Of a stretch of DNA of 64,000 nt, positions 25,101-37,964 are shown one piece after another. Where the stretch lies: contig SCFE01000001.1 in the NCBI GenBank assembly GCA_004352715.1, forward strand, positions 1,104,795-1,168,794. Reading direction: 5' to 3'. Under the pieces are notes generated by a model. That model was given only the letters and a program-made list of their open reading frames with translations. It searched no databases and had not been told where the DNA came from. Position 1 is the stretch's first letter, and every line of letters begins with the position of its first letter. A program made the position numbers and the translations under genes. The DNA comes from Hofstenia miamia. Its lineage: Eukaryota; Xenacoelomorpha; Acoela.

Positions 25101-28100
25101 GGCTAAGAGGGTCAGATTTATTGGGCTGTACTTTATTATCGAATCTAAGAAACCTCTTTAAAAGGAGAAACCGATTTCTTGACTTTTTTTTGCCCGGTAA
25201 ACCGGCAATCCATCTCTGTCAGACCAGAGACATGCAGTATCGTGGCCTAAAGCCTTTGTTGCACCTGTTATTGTCAACAAACCAAGAAAGGCTTCCATTT
25301 CTGCTCTTTCTGTAGAAGTCCATCTTTTGCGAAGAGTTTATTCTTGAGAATATTCAGCAATGACGCGCCTGTCATGAAAATTGGCATAGCGCACAGCAAC
25401 CTCAATTATTTCATTAAAATATAGAAAGAAGTCTTTTTTCTCACTGTTTGGGCGATAAATATTTCTCCTTGGAATGCGACCATCACCAGTTTCTGAATAT
25501 CCATGCCACTCGCGGCCTGAAGATGAAGCAAAAAAGAGTTTGTCGACTTGACCATCATCACTATCATTTTCTTCACTATCTGCAATAGTGAAAAGTCCAT
25601 CAATTTCATTGTCATCAGACTTAGTCTCAATTAAACCGAGATCAGCAGTAATTCCATCAACTTCATCTTGGGACTCCACTGTAGGTTCTTCATCTAATAG
25701 GTCTGCTAACGGCAAATCCTCTTAAGATTCATGATATTCCACTTCCCATATAAGCTGAAGTCCTACATCTGCTAAAAATCGCCCAAACCTGTTGGACATA
25801 CTGCTGGAAACATAATGATACACAAATCTAACTGTGGTGAAAACAACCTGATCGATTCAAGGTTTTATTACACTAATACCAGACATCTAAAAACAAAATA
25901 CACCTTAGTATCAGTACAAAATTAATCAACATAACATAACATAAAATAACTAATTATAAAATAATGCGGTAAACGCTAATGTCTAAAATAAAACGATAAT
26001 CACTACAGTCAACCCCCCTTGATAGATTAAGCACATCAAAGCTTCTGAGATCGCGTTCTGCCACCTTTAATAATATTAATTGGATTGATATCTGTCCACT
26101 TTCTCTCAGCTCTCTCCATTAGTGGTTCTTCAACAAGTGACTCTATCCCTGTTTCAATGTCTGTGTTAACATCAGAGGAGGGTGGACTGTCAACTATTTC
26201 ATTTCCTGTTTCTAACATCTGGTTCTTAAAAACTTCATTTTCAATGTCACCAGATACTTTTGAAATAATTTGAACTTGTTCACTTTCATTTGTAGAATGT
26301 CCATCCGGTGCTAGGTCTCTTGTTGAGACGGTATCCACCCGTCCGTCCGGGAACTGCACTCTCGCGAAGTAGGGTGAAACAGTTTCACATAGTTTGACCC
26401 GACTGGTTAAAGGGTCTAGTTTGTTGCGATTGTGTTTTCTTAGTAATATGTCTGACCCTGGATCGCACAGGAAGGGTGGTAGCTCCGTGCCTGTTATAGA
26501 ACTGCGTCTGAAGTTGAAGAGTCGATCGTGTGGGGTGGAATTAGTTGTGGTACACAATAGTGACCGTACGGATGACAAAGCAAAAGGGAGAACTTTCGCC
26601 CATTGTTCCTTTGGCAGATTCTTTGAATGCAAGGCAAGTTGAATTGTCTTGAGGAGAGTTCCGTTCTCACGCTCACATTGACCATTGCCTTGAGGTCGAT
26701 ACGGACAGGTCCTAGTCTTAAGAACCCCATTGTTCTGCAAAAAATAATGAAGTTCTTTACTTTCGAATTGAGTGCCTCGGTCACTGTGAATTGCAGAAGG
26801 GGAACCAAATGTGGTGAAAAGCGAAGTTAAGTTATTAATTACCACCGAAGCAGACATTTCGGAACAAGGAAATGCAAATGGAAAGCGCGAGTACTCATCC
26901 ACCACCACCAACAAATATTTGGTGTTGCTAGTAGACGGTAAGGGTCCAACAAAATCCATTGACAATCTTTCCCAAGGTCGAGTTGCTTGAATTAGTTGAG
27001 TTTGAAGTGGCCGAAAATATTTAGGCTTCAGTTCTTTGCAAGTTCTACAAGAATTACAGATGTTTCTTATGTCTTCTAAAGAGAATGGGAGGTTCTTTCC
27101 CCGAATGTAGTGATAAAGTCGAGTAACCCCTGGATGGCAAAGTTTCTCATTAAGAAGAAGTAATGTATTTTTATCACCTACAGCTCCACAACGAGAAAGG
27201 GCATCTGCAACATGATTAAGAGGTCCAGGACGGTAAGCTATAGAAAACAATTCTATTCTCCAGCGCAAAACCTTTTCATTCTTGACCTTACTGTGATTCA
27301 GCGTGTCAAAAATGAATGAGACCGACTTTTGGTCTGTTATAATCTTAAAATGGGGAACCATGTGAAGGAAGTGTCTCCATTTTCTACAACACTCTATAAT
27401 GGCACACGCTTCTCTTTCTACAGCAGACTGATTTTGTTCAGAGCGAGATAGAGTTCTTGAAAAAAAAGCAACAGGGCGCCCTTCTTGTAATAGAGTGCCT
27501 CCTAGGGCCCTTTCAGAAGCATCCGTTTCTATTGTAAGTGGGACATCATTTCGTGGGACATCTAGCGAGGCTTTCACCAGAGTTGATTTTAATATTTTGA
27601 GTCTTTGTTTGGCAGTGTCAGTTAGACCATTGTTCTTCAAAATCAAGCTGCGCTCAGCGACAAGCGGTTCCAACATCTGGCTTGACTTTGGGATCCACTT
27701 AGCATAATACGCAAAGATGCCTAATAATCTATCAAGCTGCTTGGGGGTCACTGGGTCGGGATACTCAAGAAGAGATTTGAAGCGTTCAGGATCTGGTTGA
27801 AGACAGCCATTGCTGATATAATAACCAAGGAAAGATATAGATCGTGTCGAGAATTTGCACTTCGTCATATTCAGTGTCATTCCAAACTCTTTAGAAGCTT
27901 TTAAAAATGCTTGTAGATTTTCATCATGCTCTTCTTGGGTGTAACCACCGATGATTATGTCATCTAAGTAGGCTCTAGTTTTTTGTAATGAGTACTGTTC
28001 AATGAAATTGTCCATACTACGTTGGAAGATTGATACAGCATTGGTCGTTCCAAAAGGAAGTTTGGTGAACTCAAATAGTTTGCCACATGCTTGAAAAGCA

Positions 28101-31100
28101 GTTAGTGCCCAATCTTTTTCTTTGAGTGGTATCTGGTGATAAGCGCTTTTTAAGTCAATGCGACTGAAGAAATGCCATTTGGCAACCTCTTGTAGTATAT
28201 CATCAATGCGTGGTATTGGATAGCTGTCCAAGGGTGTGAACTTGTTAATAGTTTGGGAGTAATCAATAACCAGTCTAGGCTTCACGCTGTAATTAACTAC
28301 AAAACATTGGGCCCTCCATGGCGACTGACTTTCACGTATGATATTTTCTTTGAGAAGTCGGGATATTTCCCCTTTGATGAAGTCTTGATGACGTGACGTA
28401 CGTGAAGTAGTTGTGACAGGAGTTAATTTTGTTGTATCTACACCGGGAAGTAAATCGTATTTCGTACAGCGCATTGGCTCTAAGGCTGCAAGGTTGAATT
28501 TCAAAGAGGGGTGTTTACCCCTGAAGTTGAACTGAACTGTCTGGTGTAGCCGTAATATATCAAGGCCGACAATGACTGGTGCAAGTAGGTTTTCGACGAC
28601 GTAAAGGGTCGCGTAATGTTCGACACTGTTAATTGTGATATCACAAGAAAACTCTCCAAGGATTCTTGCAGTTGAGTTGTTGGCAAGAGTTATGAGCTTT
28701 GTCGCGCAGTTTGTGAACTTAAAATGATATCTTTCCATAACCGCTCGCTCAATGAATGAGAGGCTAGAACCAGTATCAAGCAGTGCCTTTACTGAGTTCT
28801 GATTTATTAAGATTTCAGTTACAGCTCGCTCAGAGGCTGTCCCCGTTACTGCAAGAAAAATTGCTGATGTTTGTGGTCTTTCATTGTCATTAGGTTCAGC
28901 TAGATCTTCTACTGCTGCAACTCTTTGTACTTTTGAACCAGTAGACTTGCAAACCTTAGCCCAATGACCAAGTTTATTGCAATTTCGACACGAGGAAGTA
29001 CGGGCAGGACATTTTGTGCGCTCATGTCGACCACCACCACACCATATGCAGAGATTGTTTGGAGTCCAGTTGTTACGAGGATTCTGAGTTCCCGCAACTT
29101 TCACTGCGGCACCTGAGTCCATGTAAGTGTGTGCATTCAGTGAAGAACTCTCTCCCATAGCCGTTTCCATTGTTATTGCTGTTCTGAAGAGTTCATCTAG
29201 TTGTGAAGTATCTGACTCAAGTAGCCGTTGTCGAATTGATGTTGACTGCAATCCTGCTACAAAGGCATCACTAATAAGTAAATCTCGATGTTCAGCTGCA
29301 GACAAATTCTTTGTAGGGCACTTCCGAGCAAGTATCTTTAGTTCTGCCATGTATTGTTCGATACTTTCATTTGGCTGTTGCAGACGTATTCGCAATTTGT
29401 GTCGCATCATTATTGCAGTAGACTTGCTTTGGTACCTATCATCTAACTTCTGGACAGCATCATTGTACGTTGCACAGTCTTGTATGTATGGAAACGCCTT
29501 TGCTCCACACATAACGTACAACACTTGCAGACAATTGGCAGGATTAATACCAGCTGTAGAAATATATAGTTCGAGCATCTTTTTCCAGTACAGATATTCT
29601 TTTTCAGAAGGATTATCCGGCAATGTCTTTTTGAAAATTTTAGCTTCCATTATAAAATTTAAGCTAACCTGTTTTGAGAGAGTAAGTCTACTTCTGGTCT
29701 GTATCTTTTGAATATGTTTATTATTCCAGATAGTGACCGATTTGTAAGTTAAGAACGATAATCACTACACTAACTAAATTACTAATGTATAAATCATAAG
29801 ATTTAGAATTGGAAAGCCGCAACTTTAAATATTAGTTAGCTAATAAACTAGTTTATTTTTCAAAAATGATTTTAAAAATGAGTGATATTTGCTTCTTACA
29901 TACTGTCAGCTATAAATATTTAGAGTTTATTTTTTTTAAAATCTAAGAAACCGCAAAATCTTTGCATGGAGTGACAAAGTCATCCCAAAGATAAAGAAAG
30001 AACAATGATGTTGCAATTTTTGATTAAAAGCAAATTATCTTTTGCAACTTTTGCATCGTATTTACACAAACATTTTGAAAAAGTCACAAAATATCTTGAA
30101 GCAAAACTATTAATTTCAGAATATATCATTAAAGTAATATAATGTAGGGTGACTCAGTCACCCCAGACATAAACGGCGGGTTAATGTGGAAAATTTGTGG
30201 TCATTACACACATTTCACAAACATGTTAGGTTCTTCAGGGTATCTTGTAAATAATCATTTCATGTTAATATAAGCTTTAGTGTAGCTTAATGTCTATCAG
30301 AAATAATGCATATGTTGCCATTATCTAAATATTCATTGGCACGGATTATTTTTTTAATTCAGAAAAATATTTTTATTTCTACATATTTTTATTAGTAAAT
30401 GTCAATATTTTTCTGGGAACTTGGATAATTTAATGCTTCAAATTGGGCCATTAGTTTATAATCGAATTTAATATCGTGATATTTCCAATTACATTTTGCA
30501 ATACATACCCGACCACCAGAATTTTCTCGCAACGCCACTGTCGATCATGTGTGTTATTCAATTTATTTTTTGCAGTACAAAGGTAAAGAAGTTTGCTTTA
30601 TGAGAAATAGTAGAAGTTGTTACTGAGGCCATTTTATAGCAACAGTACTTTGAACAAAATTTATATTCTAGCATTAATCTCGTTAATTAGATTCAATATT
30701 TTAGTTATGATATTTTTGTAATTACTTTTCATGAATCATGTAGACTTCATCACTAGTGCGTCTATGTAACATTGCAGTATTACATAGACGCCCTAGTGAT
30801 GAAGTATTTTGAACAATTCTTGAACTTTGATTGGGTTTAGTTGTAAAAAAAGGCTGTATACTTGCTTTCTATACATTTCTAAGCGTATGAACTCTGTAGT
30901 GTTAAAGGATCCGTTGTTAAAGTTTTAACTTTGATTTATTAAGATTGTGAAGTTTTTGTAAATACGATTATTGCCATTTCAACTAAAGCGAAACTTTTAT
31001 AGCAATATGCTTCCACTGCCATCAATGAGATGTATGAATTTTTGGAAATACTTAGCGCGTCTGGAAAGTTTTAATCATTAATCACAAATGTAAATTGAAA

Positions 31101-34100
31101 ATTGAAAAATCAACAAGAACTAAGTTCAGATAATATGAGAACCTCCTTCTTCAATAACTTTATTCAGGTAAATGACTTTTCAGCTTGTCTAGATATTTTG
31201 CGAATCGGTCCTTTGGGATGTATCTCAACATGTGCAGCGTGACGTTTTCAACCTCCTATGCGCTAGAAAAAATTGTGTGTTTGAATTGATATTTTATGTA
31301 GACATTTACCCATCTGTCAAAAATATTAAAATCAAGAGATTGAGTTGCCTGGCCAATGCAACGAGTTCCCCTTCGTTGAAAGAATTCATTGGTCTTTAAG
31401 GCCGAGTGAGGGCGTGGGATGGTGCATCTTAAGCTTGCAATTTATTTAGACAGATGGGTAAATACCTATGTAAAATGTCAATTCATGCGGACAATTTTCT
31501 CCAGTGCGCAGGGGGTTGAGGACGCACGCTGCACTTGCTGAAACACATCGCAAAAGATTGATTCTCAAGAAAGCCAGAAAAGCTAAAAAGTCACTTGAAC
31601 AAAGTGATTGAGGAAGGAGCTTCTGATGGTATCTGAATTTAATTGTTTTATTGTTTTTTAATTTCAATATACATTTGTGATTAATGATTAAAACTTTTCA
31701 GACGTGCTATGTAATACGATGTGATGCCAACGACGTGTAATTATGTTATAAAGAGCATTCTTATCCTAAACTTTGTAAACTTTAGACGCGTCTGTACGTA
31801 TTTCGTTTTTTTTCCCTAGAGAGCACAAAAAATTCTAATAGAATTAAAAAACAAACTATCGATATTTTTGTGGTCTCATTATCCACAGAGTAGAGTATGT
31901 TTTTCAGTTTGCCCTAAAGATGTATTACCAACTTTAAATATGAAACTAATTTTATATTTCATCAAGTTGTTAAATATGAAGTATATTGATATCAATTATA
32001 TGTTTCTTGTATATTTTTAGGTTAGCCCGATTCTCTTTAACTGTTTCACTGTTGTTTCAATGTCACATATTAATCCTTTGTATTGCTAAGTTGTTGACTT
32101 TTTCTTCAATGATATTTTTTTAGGCAATGGAACAAGAAAGAGAAGAACGCAAGCGTAGAACAGAAATGCTTGAAAAGAAACGACAACGTGAAGATGCAGA
32201 AAGAGAAGCCGCTGAAAAAGAAGAGGTTGGATATCATTTATGATTTTTTATTGTACATTAATTCTAAATACACTCTGTACACAAAGTCTCGGTATATATC
32301 AATTTTAATATTTTATAGTTTAGCAAGGCGCATCGAATTATGCATTGCAAATAATGGAAATAATATTGAAAATATAGTTTCTTAACATTATAGTTTAATA
32401 TAATATTTCTGTACAAAAGGTATGTATTTATCCTCTATGTACCGAGACTTTGTGGACATCTTGTGTAATGCTTTTATACCTAAATCAATTATTATTTGTT
32501 ATTTGCTTGATTTTCGTGTACTGTATTGTTTGAATCTTAAATCGAAATGCATGATATAGCTGAGTAACGAAATTTAATGTTAAGATTTGTAGGTATTTGA
32601 AGAGTAAATAGTATTATCCGTAATTTATTTAGTTTTTTGTAATATCTTTTGATAACAAATTGTATCATACAGTTAAAAATGAATTTTTTATTTAGGAAGC
32701 TGAAAAAGAGCGAATCAAACAAGAAAAAGCTAAAGAAGAACTAGAGGAATATCTACTTTTAAAAGAGCAATTCACAATCGAAGAAGAAGGTTGCAATGCT
32801 GGATTGACCGAAGAAGAAAATAATTCACTTCTTCAGGAATTCATTTCCTTCATTAAGGTAATAGTTCAGAAAATTGCATGTTCAACTAGGAAAAGCACAT
32901 TATATTTAGTCTTTCAATTTTGTTGTCACAATCACAAATTTGAAAACTTGGGAGTGATATTCCTTCAAACCATTGTAGTAGAGTCCGGTATTTTCAAAAA
33001 TAAAGATTGTAGAATTGGTGTACCAAGTATGTCTGTCGATGAATACGTATAGAAATATTCATTGATAAGAATACTTTAACTGTGAAAAGTTTGAGTGCTA
33101 CAAATTTATTGAATCGTGTAAAAAGAAGCAATGCAGTTTGTAAATTTGAGGAAAAACAGTATCAAGACTTTAAGAAACCCTGTAATGACATGAACAATTC
33201 CTTAATTGGCGAAATTGGGCTGTACAAGCTACTAAAACGAAGTGAATTTGCAAAAGTTGATGATGAAATATAGAAGGGTGAACAAGTCCTAGAGGCTGGT
33301 CACGCAGGATATAATTTTTTGACCATTTATATATGCAAAATTAGCAGGTCACTAACTCTTTATAAAGTAGTGGTCTCCTTGAATCAACATGTATTATATA
33401 TAAGATCGTTTTTAACGGATTGTGTGGAAGCATTTTCTTTTCCTCAAGAAAATTTAAATAGCATGATTGAGTCATCAATGTACAGAATAATAATTGCAGT
33501 TATATGCTTTTATAGCTAGGATTTTTTAGAGTGTTTATTTTTAAATCACCGAAAATATTATAGTGCCAAAAACTGATTTTTTTTGCACCCAATATTTTTT
33601 TCAGCTTATTGCTATAAGTTATTCTTCACCCGAACTAATTCTTTGATATTAAAATAGTTTCATTCATCACCACTAACGAGAAATATTAATATCGGTTTAT
33701 GTAAGTTGTGAGGAAATGGAGTATTCTCAACACTACACTACCGTTTTTGAATAATTGATATTTTGATAATCTTTAAATTCAAATTCATATTCGCTACTTA
33801 ACTCATCAAGGATATCAATCCCAATTAGATGTGCTTATTAAAAAATTACAACATGTCCTATTTTTTATAAGTTAATCCTTTCAATAGCTTGATTTAGAAC
33901 AAAAAAGTAGTGTCATTAGAAGAATTAGCTTGTCAGTTCCATCTTCGAACTCAGGTAACTTAATTTGAATGTGAGATATATTTGTATGCTTAGTATACTG
34001 GATTTTATCTATCTATCTTAAAGATTGATACTGAATAAAGTAACTCGGGACCAAGATATCATATGATGATTTTAATTGCGCTATGGATTCATGTTTTTCA

Positions 34101-37100
34101 ATATAATTTAGTTTTATAAATCCCCAATTAAATATTTTTGCTAGTGATGAACGTTTTTGCGATGGGAGATTTTGAAAAACAAATACACAGTAATTAAATT
34201 GACTTAAGACAAATGAATTAATTAATTCTACATGGAACGGTTTTCGATACATGACGCAAATGGTACAAATACTTAATTCCAGATGCCATCTTTTTCAATT
34301 TTTGAGAGAAAAAATTATCAAATTTTAAATCATTGTCTAATACACCTAAATAGTTTACGCATTTAATTTGACTAATTTCGTTATCACATACACTAATTTT
34401 CATATTTTCAGTAAGCTTTTGTTGTTCTTTAGATGAAAAAATGATAAATTGAGTTTTTTCAGAATTGATTTTTAGTTTATTATGATTGAAATATGTTACG
34501 AGATTTTCAATATCTTTTGTCAAATGTTTGGTTGACTCAAAGGGATTTTTTGCTGTCCGTAATATACAAGTATCGTCTGCATATTGGTAAATAGTTCCAT
34601 TTGTCAAGGATTTTGAAATGTCATTGACATAAAGTGCGAAAAGAATGGGCCCTAATACACTTCCTTGTGGTACGCCTAGATTTGTAGTAGTATAGTCTGA
34701 GAAAATGTGATCAATTTTTACTCTTTGTCTGCGATTCTCTAAAAAACTCATAATGAAATTTATTGCATTGACACTAAAACCTTCTAGCCTTAATTTTTCT
34801 TCTAAAATATCGAAATTCATTGAATTAAATGCTTTGCTTAAATCAAGTAAAGCAACCGCTGTAAACAAATTTTGATTTAAATTTTGTTTAATTTTTTCTG
34901 TGATTGATAAAATCGCATCAGATGTGCTGAATTTAGGTCGAAATCCAAATTGATTACTTGATAAAATTTGATTGTCATTGATAAATTTGTACATTTATGC
35001 GGCTAGTAGTTTTTCAAATATTTTTGAGAAGGGGTGTGTTATACTAATTGGCCTGTAGTTCATGGGGTCTAGCGGGTCTCCTTTTTTATATAACGGTGAA
35101 ATATCAGATTGCTTTAAAAGGGTAGGAAAGTCATTATTTATAATACTTTGATTAAATGCTACAAGCAGGTATTCACCAAAAATATAAAAATATTTCTTAA
35201 TTATCCAATACGGCAGGTTACTGGATCCACATGATTTATTATTATCTAGCTTATTTACTACATTTCTAAGCTCATAGTAGGAAATTAAGTTGAAATGAAA
35301 CCGTTCCTTGCGTATATCAGGTTGTTGGGGTGAATTATTTCCAATTTTTCCGAATTTAAAATTGAATTTACCCATATTTTCAAAATTTCTGTTTAAAATG
35401 TTTGCGATATCCTTCTTATTCTTGTACATCTTATTATCATGTTTGATTCCTTCAATGCTTATGTTTAGCCCCTTAGTTTTACCAATGCTTTTATTAAGAA
35501 AATTCCATTTTTGGTTAGATTTCTTTAGGCGTTTGAAATAATCCTTTAACTTACATTCATTATTAAATTTGCGGCTCTTTTGATTAATTGCTTAGCGAGT
35601 TCATAATTAGTCCAATTAAGATTGATGGGATCCGATTTCGCAAGTTCAAAGAGTTTATTTTTCTTAATTACCAGGTCCTTAATCAAGTCGGAATCACGGG
35701 GTTCGTTAATCACTGGCCTTAATTTCGTGCTAATTAACTTTGTTCGCAGCGGTGCTACTTTGTTTAACGCTTTGGTGATTTCACAAGTGATGAATTTTAA
35801 CATACTATCGGCATCATTAAAAGTGTAGGTTATATCAAAGGATATGTTCTTCAAGAGGTGTATAAATTTTTGCTCATTAAAGTTGCTAAAATCCCTAGAA
35901 TAAATAACTTTCCTATTTTTTGTCCTGAACTTATGGTTACTAACATAAACGCAAAGATTGTGATCACTAAATGATTCAAACATATATGTTTTATATTTAT
36001 TACAACTATCGGATAGAAAATAGTCAATTAAATTAGAAAATCTAGTTGGGTTGGTTTTATTAATAGTTTGAAAAGCAAAAATATCACAAATATGATCAAT
36101 TTTCTTTGATTCAACAGAATTTAAATAATTAGAATTAAAGTCTCCAAGGACACTAATAAACTTATTTTCAAGAATTGCATATTCTATTTCTTCAATTTTG
36201 TGGTTACAAAATTCAGAAATATAATTTTTATTTGGATTGTAGCAAATGTTTATGAGTTCGCTGTTGTAAGAATTTGAAAAAGATTTTAGTTCAATCCACA
36301 TACTTTCGAAAATCTCATGTTTAATTTCTAAATCATTCCTACGTTTTGATTTTAAGGATTTTGGAATAAGTATCATTAATCCCCCACTACGTTCAGATCG
36401 ATTTTTGAAATGAATATCATAAGTATTACAGTCTGGATTGTATAAGAATGGTAAATTGTCAGAATCTTTTAACCAAGTTTCAGTAAATACATATATATAG
36501 CGTTGTTTCCAATTTTGCTGACCATTTGAATAAGTTCATTAAAACTGTTACAATTTAGGTAAATAATTTTAAAATTTTTCTTAAAATTATTTAATACATC
36601 TTGTATTTTATTTTCGGAAATTGTTAACCCTGGGTTACTTTCAATGTCTCCAGAAATAATTATTCGAAATTTTAAGAACGATTTTAAATGATTACTTAAT
36701 AAATTATAGAATTTCATAGCATAATAATTTGAATGTACCTTTGTAATTTTCGAAGGATGATAGCTGAATTTTTTAAGGGATTCATGTAGGGGTATAGCAA
36801 ACTGCCCTTTAATTAATATAGTAACAATAATTATAATATAATAAAAACTGCACCTGAATAAGTTCATTGATCTTAGATGAGAGAGTTAGATTGGGCGATA
36901 TGGCGTTGTGGCGTAGGATGAAGGTGATGGCGGATACGTAAGGGATTTGATGCAACACTTGTGTATGAAATATTTGGATTACGAAATGATGAACGAGGTG
37001 TTGACAGGCGAAATGTTTTCAGTGAATTAGAGAAGACGTTCCTTAAGTTACCAATGAAATGTGAAAGACCTTTGTAGGAAAGGTGGATACTATCGCGAGC

Positions 37101-37913
37101 AAGAAGAGAGGGATCCATAATACGTGGAGAGAGTAGAAACTTTTCGAAGACTGGAATGATAGTGTAGCTGCTGTTAGATAGATTGTGCATGATACGATTG
37201 CGTTCTTTGATTTCAAAGTTCTTGGAGAGATTTTCATCAGTACAGACAGGCGTGATTTCAAAGAAAAAGATTCCACTAGGAGTGAATTTTCTACGGACTT
37301 CAGATAATAGGTTTTGCAGATTTGACTTGAAATTCGAGATGCTGCCATTCAAAGCGTCGATTAAACCAGTTTTTAAAATGACAGTATTGACGTGTTGTTT
37401 TGGGTAAAGCGATAGTTCTCGTGTGAGTTCAGTGGTGTTGCTTCCTGGGTAAGAGTGTATTGTTGTCAATTGATTGTGAAGAAGATGATGCGAATGTGCG
37501 TATTTCAATATGCTTCCGAGTTTTACTCCTTTTACTCGTGAATTCAGTTTTCATGGTTGTTTTCGGTGTCGTTGCATCCTTGGGAATGAGTGATAAGTGA
37601 GTGGTGACGATTTTGAAAGGACGGATTCTGTAGTAGTCGTTGGTGTCTTTGCTTGTGTTTGAAATTCGAGCAGAGTGTGATTAGAGACATCAGATACTGA
37701 AAGGAGAGAATTCTTAAAAAGAAAAAGAAGTGCTTCAGCTATATGTTCTTTGTTCAGCTTAGCGAACATTTGGTGGAGCGGAGTTTTCTTTTTATGTTCA
37801 ATCAAAGTGATTGCCGCATCCTAGAGACGGCACGCGCTGAACAAATCACCTTGCAATGCTTTTGAGAGCGCACGTGATATCCGACCTTTCTCGACAAGAG
37901 CACACATAATAAT

Positions 37914-37964
<51 letters not shown>

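Larger units (their letters stand above)
25833..29769 (-). mobile_element. Ty3/gypsy LTR retrotransposon nested in piggyBac
   Basis: It is flanked by the exact 5-bp duplication CTAAC at 25828-25832 and 29770-29774. The 3' LTR is 25833-26007 (175 bp), with inverted tips TGTGGTG/CACTACA. Next to it on the minus strand is a polypurine tract (AAGGGGGGTTGAC). The other outer edge retains only about 16 bases of LTR sequence (AACGATAATCACTACA, ending 29769) before the short leader and the gag start at 29650. So nearly all of the 5' LTR and leader is missing although the target duplication is intact. The clade within Ty3/gypsy was not determined. Confidence 0.92.
23886..30180 (-). mobile_element. piggyBac element in DDRGK1 intron 3, carrying a nested gypsy
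   Basis: TTAA at 23882-23885 and 30181-30184 bracket inverted ends CCCGC...CGTTTA. Both ends also share an inner palindromic TGGGGTGA..AGTCACCC block. The left end has about 26 extra bases between CCCGC and CGTTTA that the right end lacks. Removing the nested Ty3/gypsy insertion (25833-29769 plus one CTAAC) leaves about 2.35 kb, the normal size of an autonomous piggyBac. The transposase relic inside is on the minus strand. TTAA duplication plus CCC-starting ends are diagnostic of the superfamily. Confidence 0.9.
34013..37805 (-). mobile_element. CR1-like LINE copy 1 in DDRGK1 intron 6
   Basis: On the minus strand ORF1 (37805-36873) with an esterase fold is followed by ORF2 (36867-34013) with endonuclease and RT. 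The 3' end is truncated: the protein stops about 100 residues before the end of the related copy at 51.9-52.8 kb. A short AGATAGATAGAT run at about 34003-34019 follows. Upstream it runs into an AAT microsatellite and a 1000-base gap. It is the best preserved of three copies of this family in the window. Confidence 0.88.

Noticed and set aside
26085-29711. Several plus-strand frames of 60-194 codons opposite the gypsy element
   Set aside because: Antisense shadows of the intact Gag-Pol frame.
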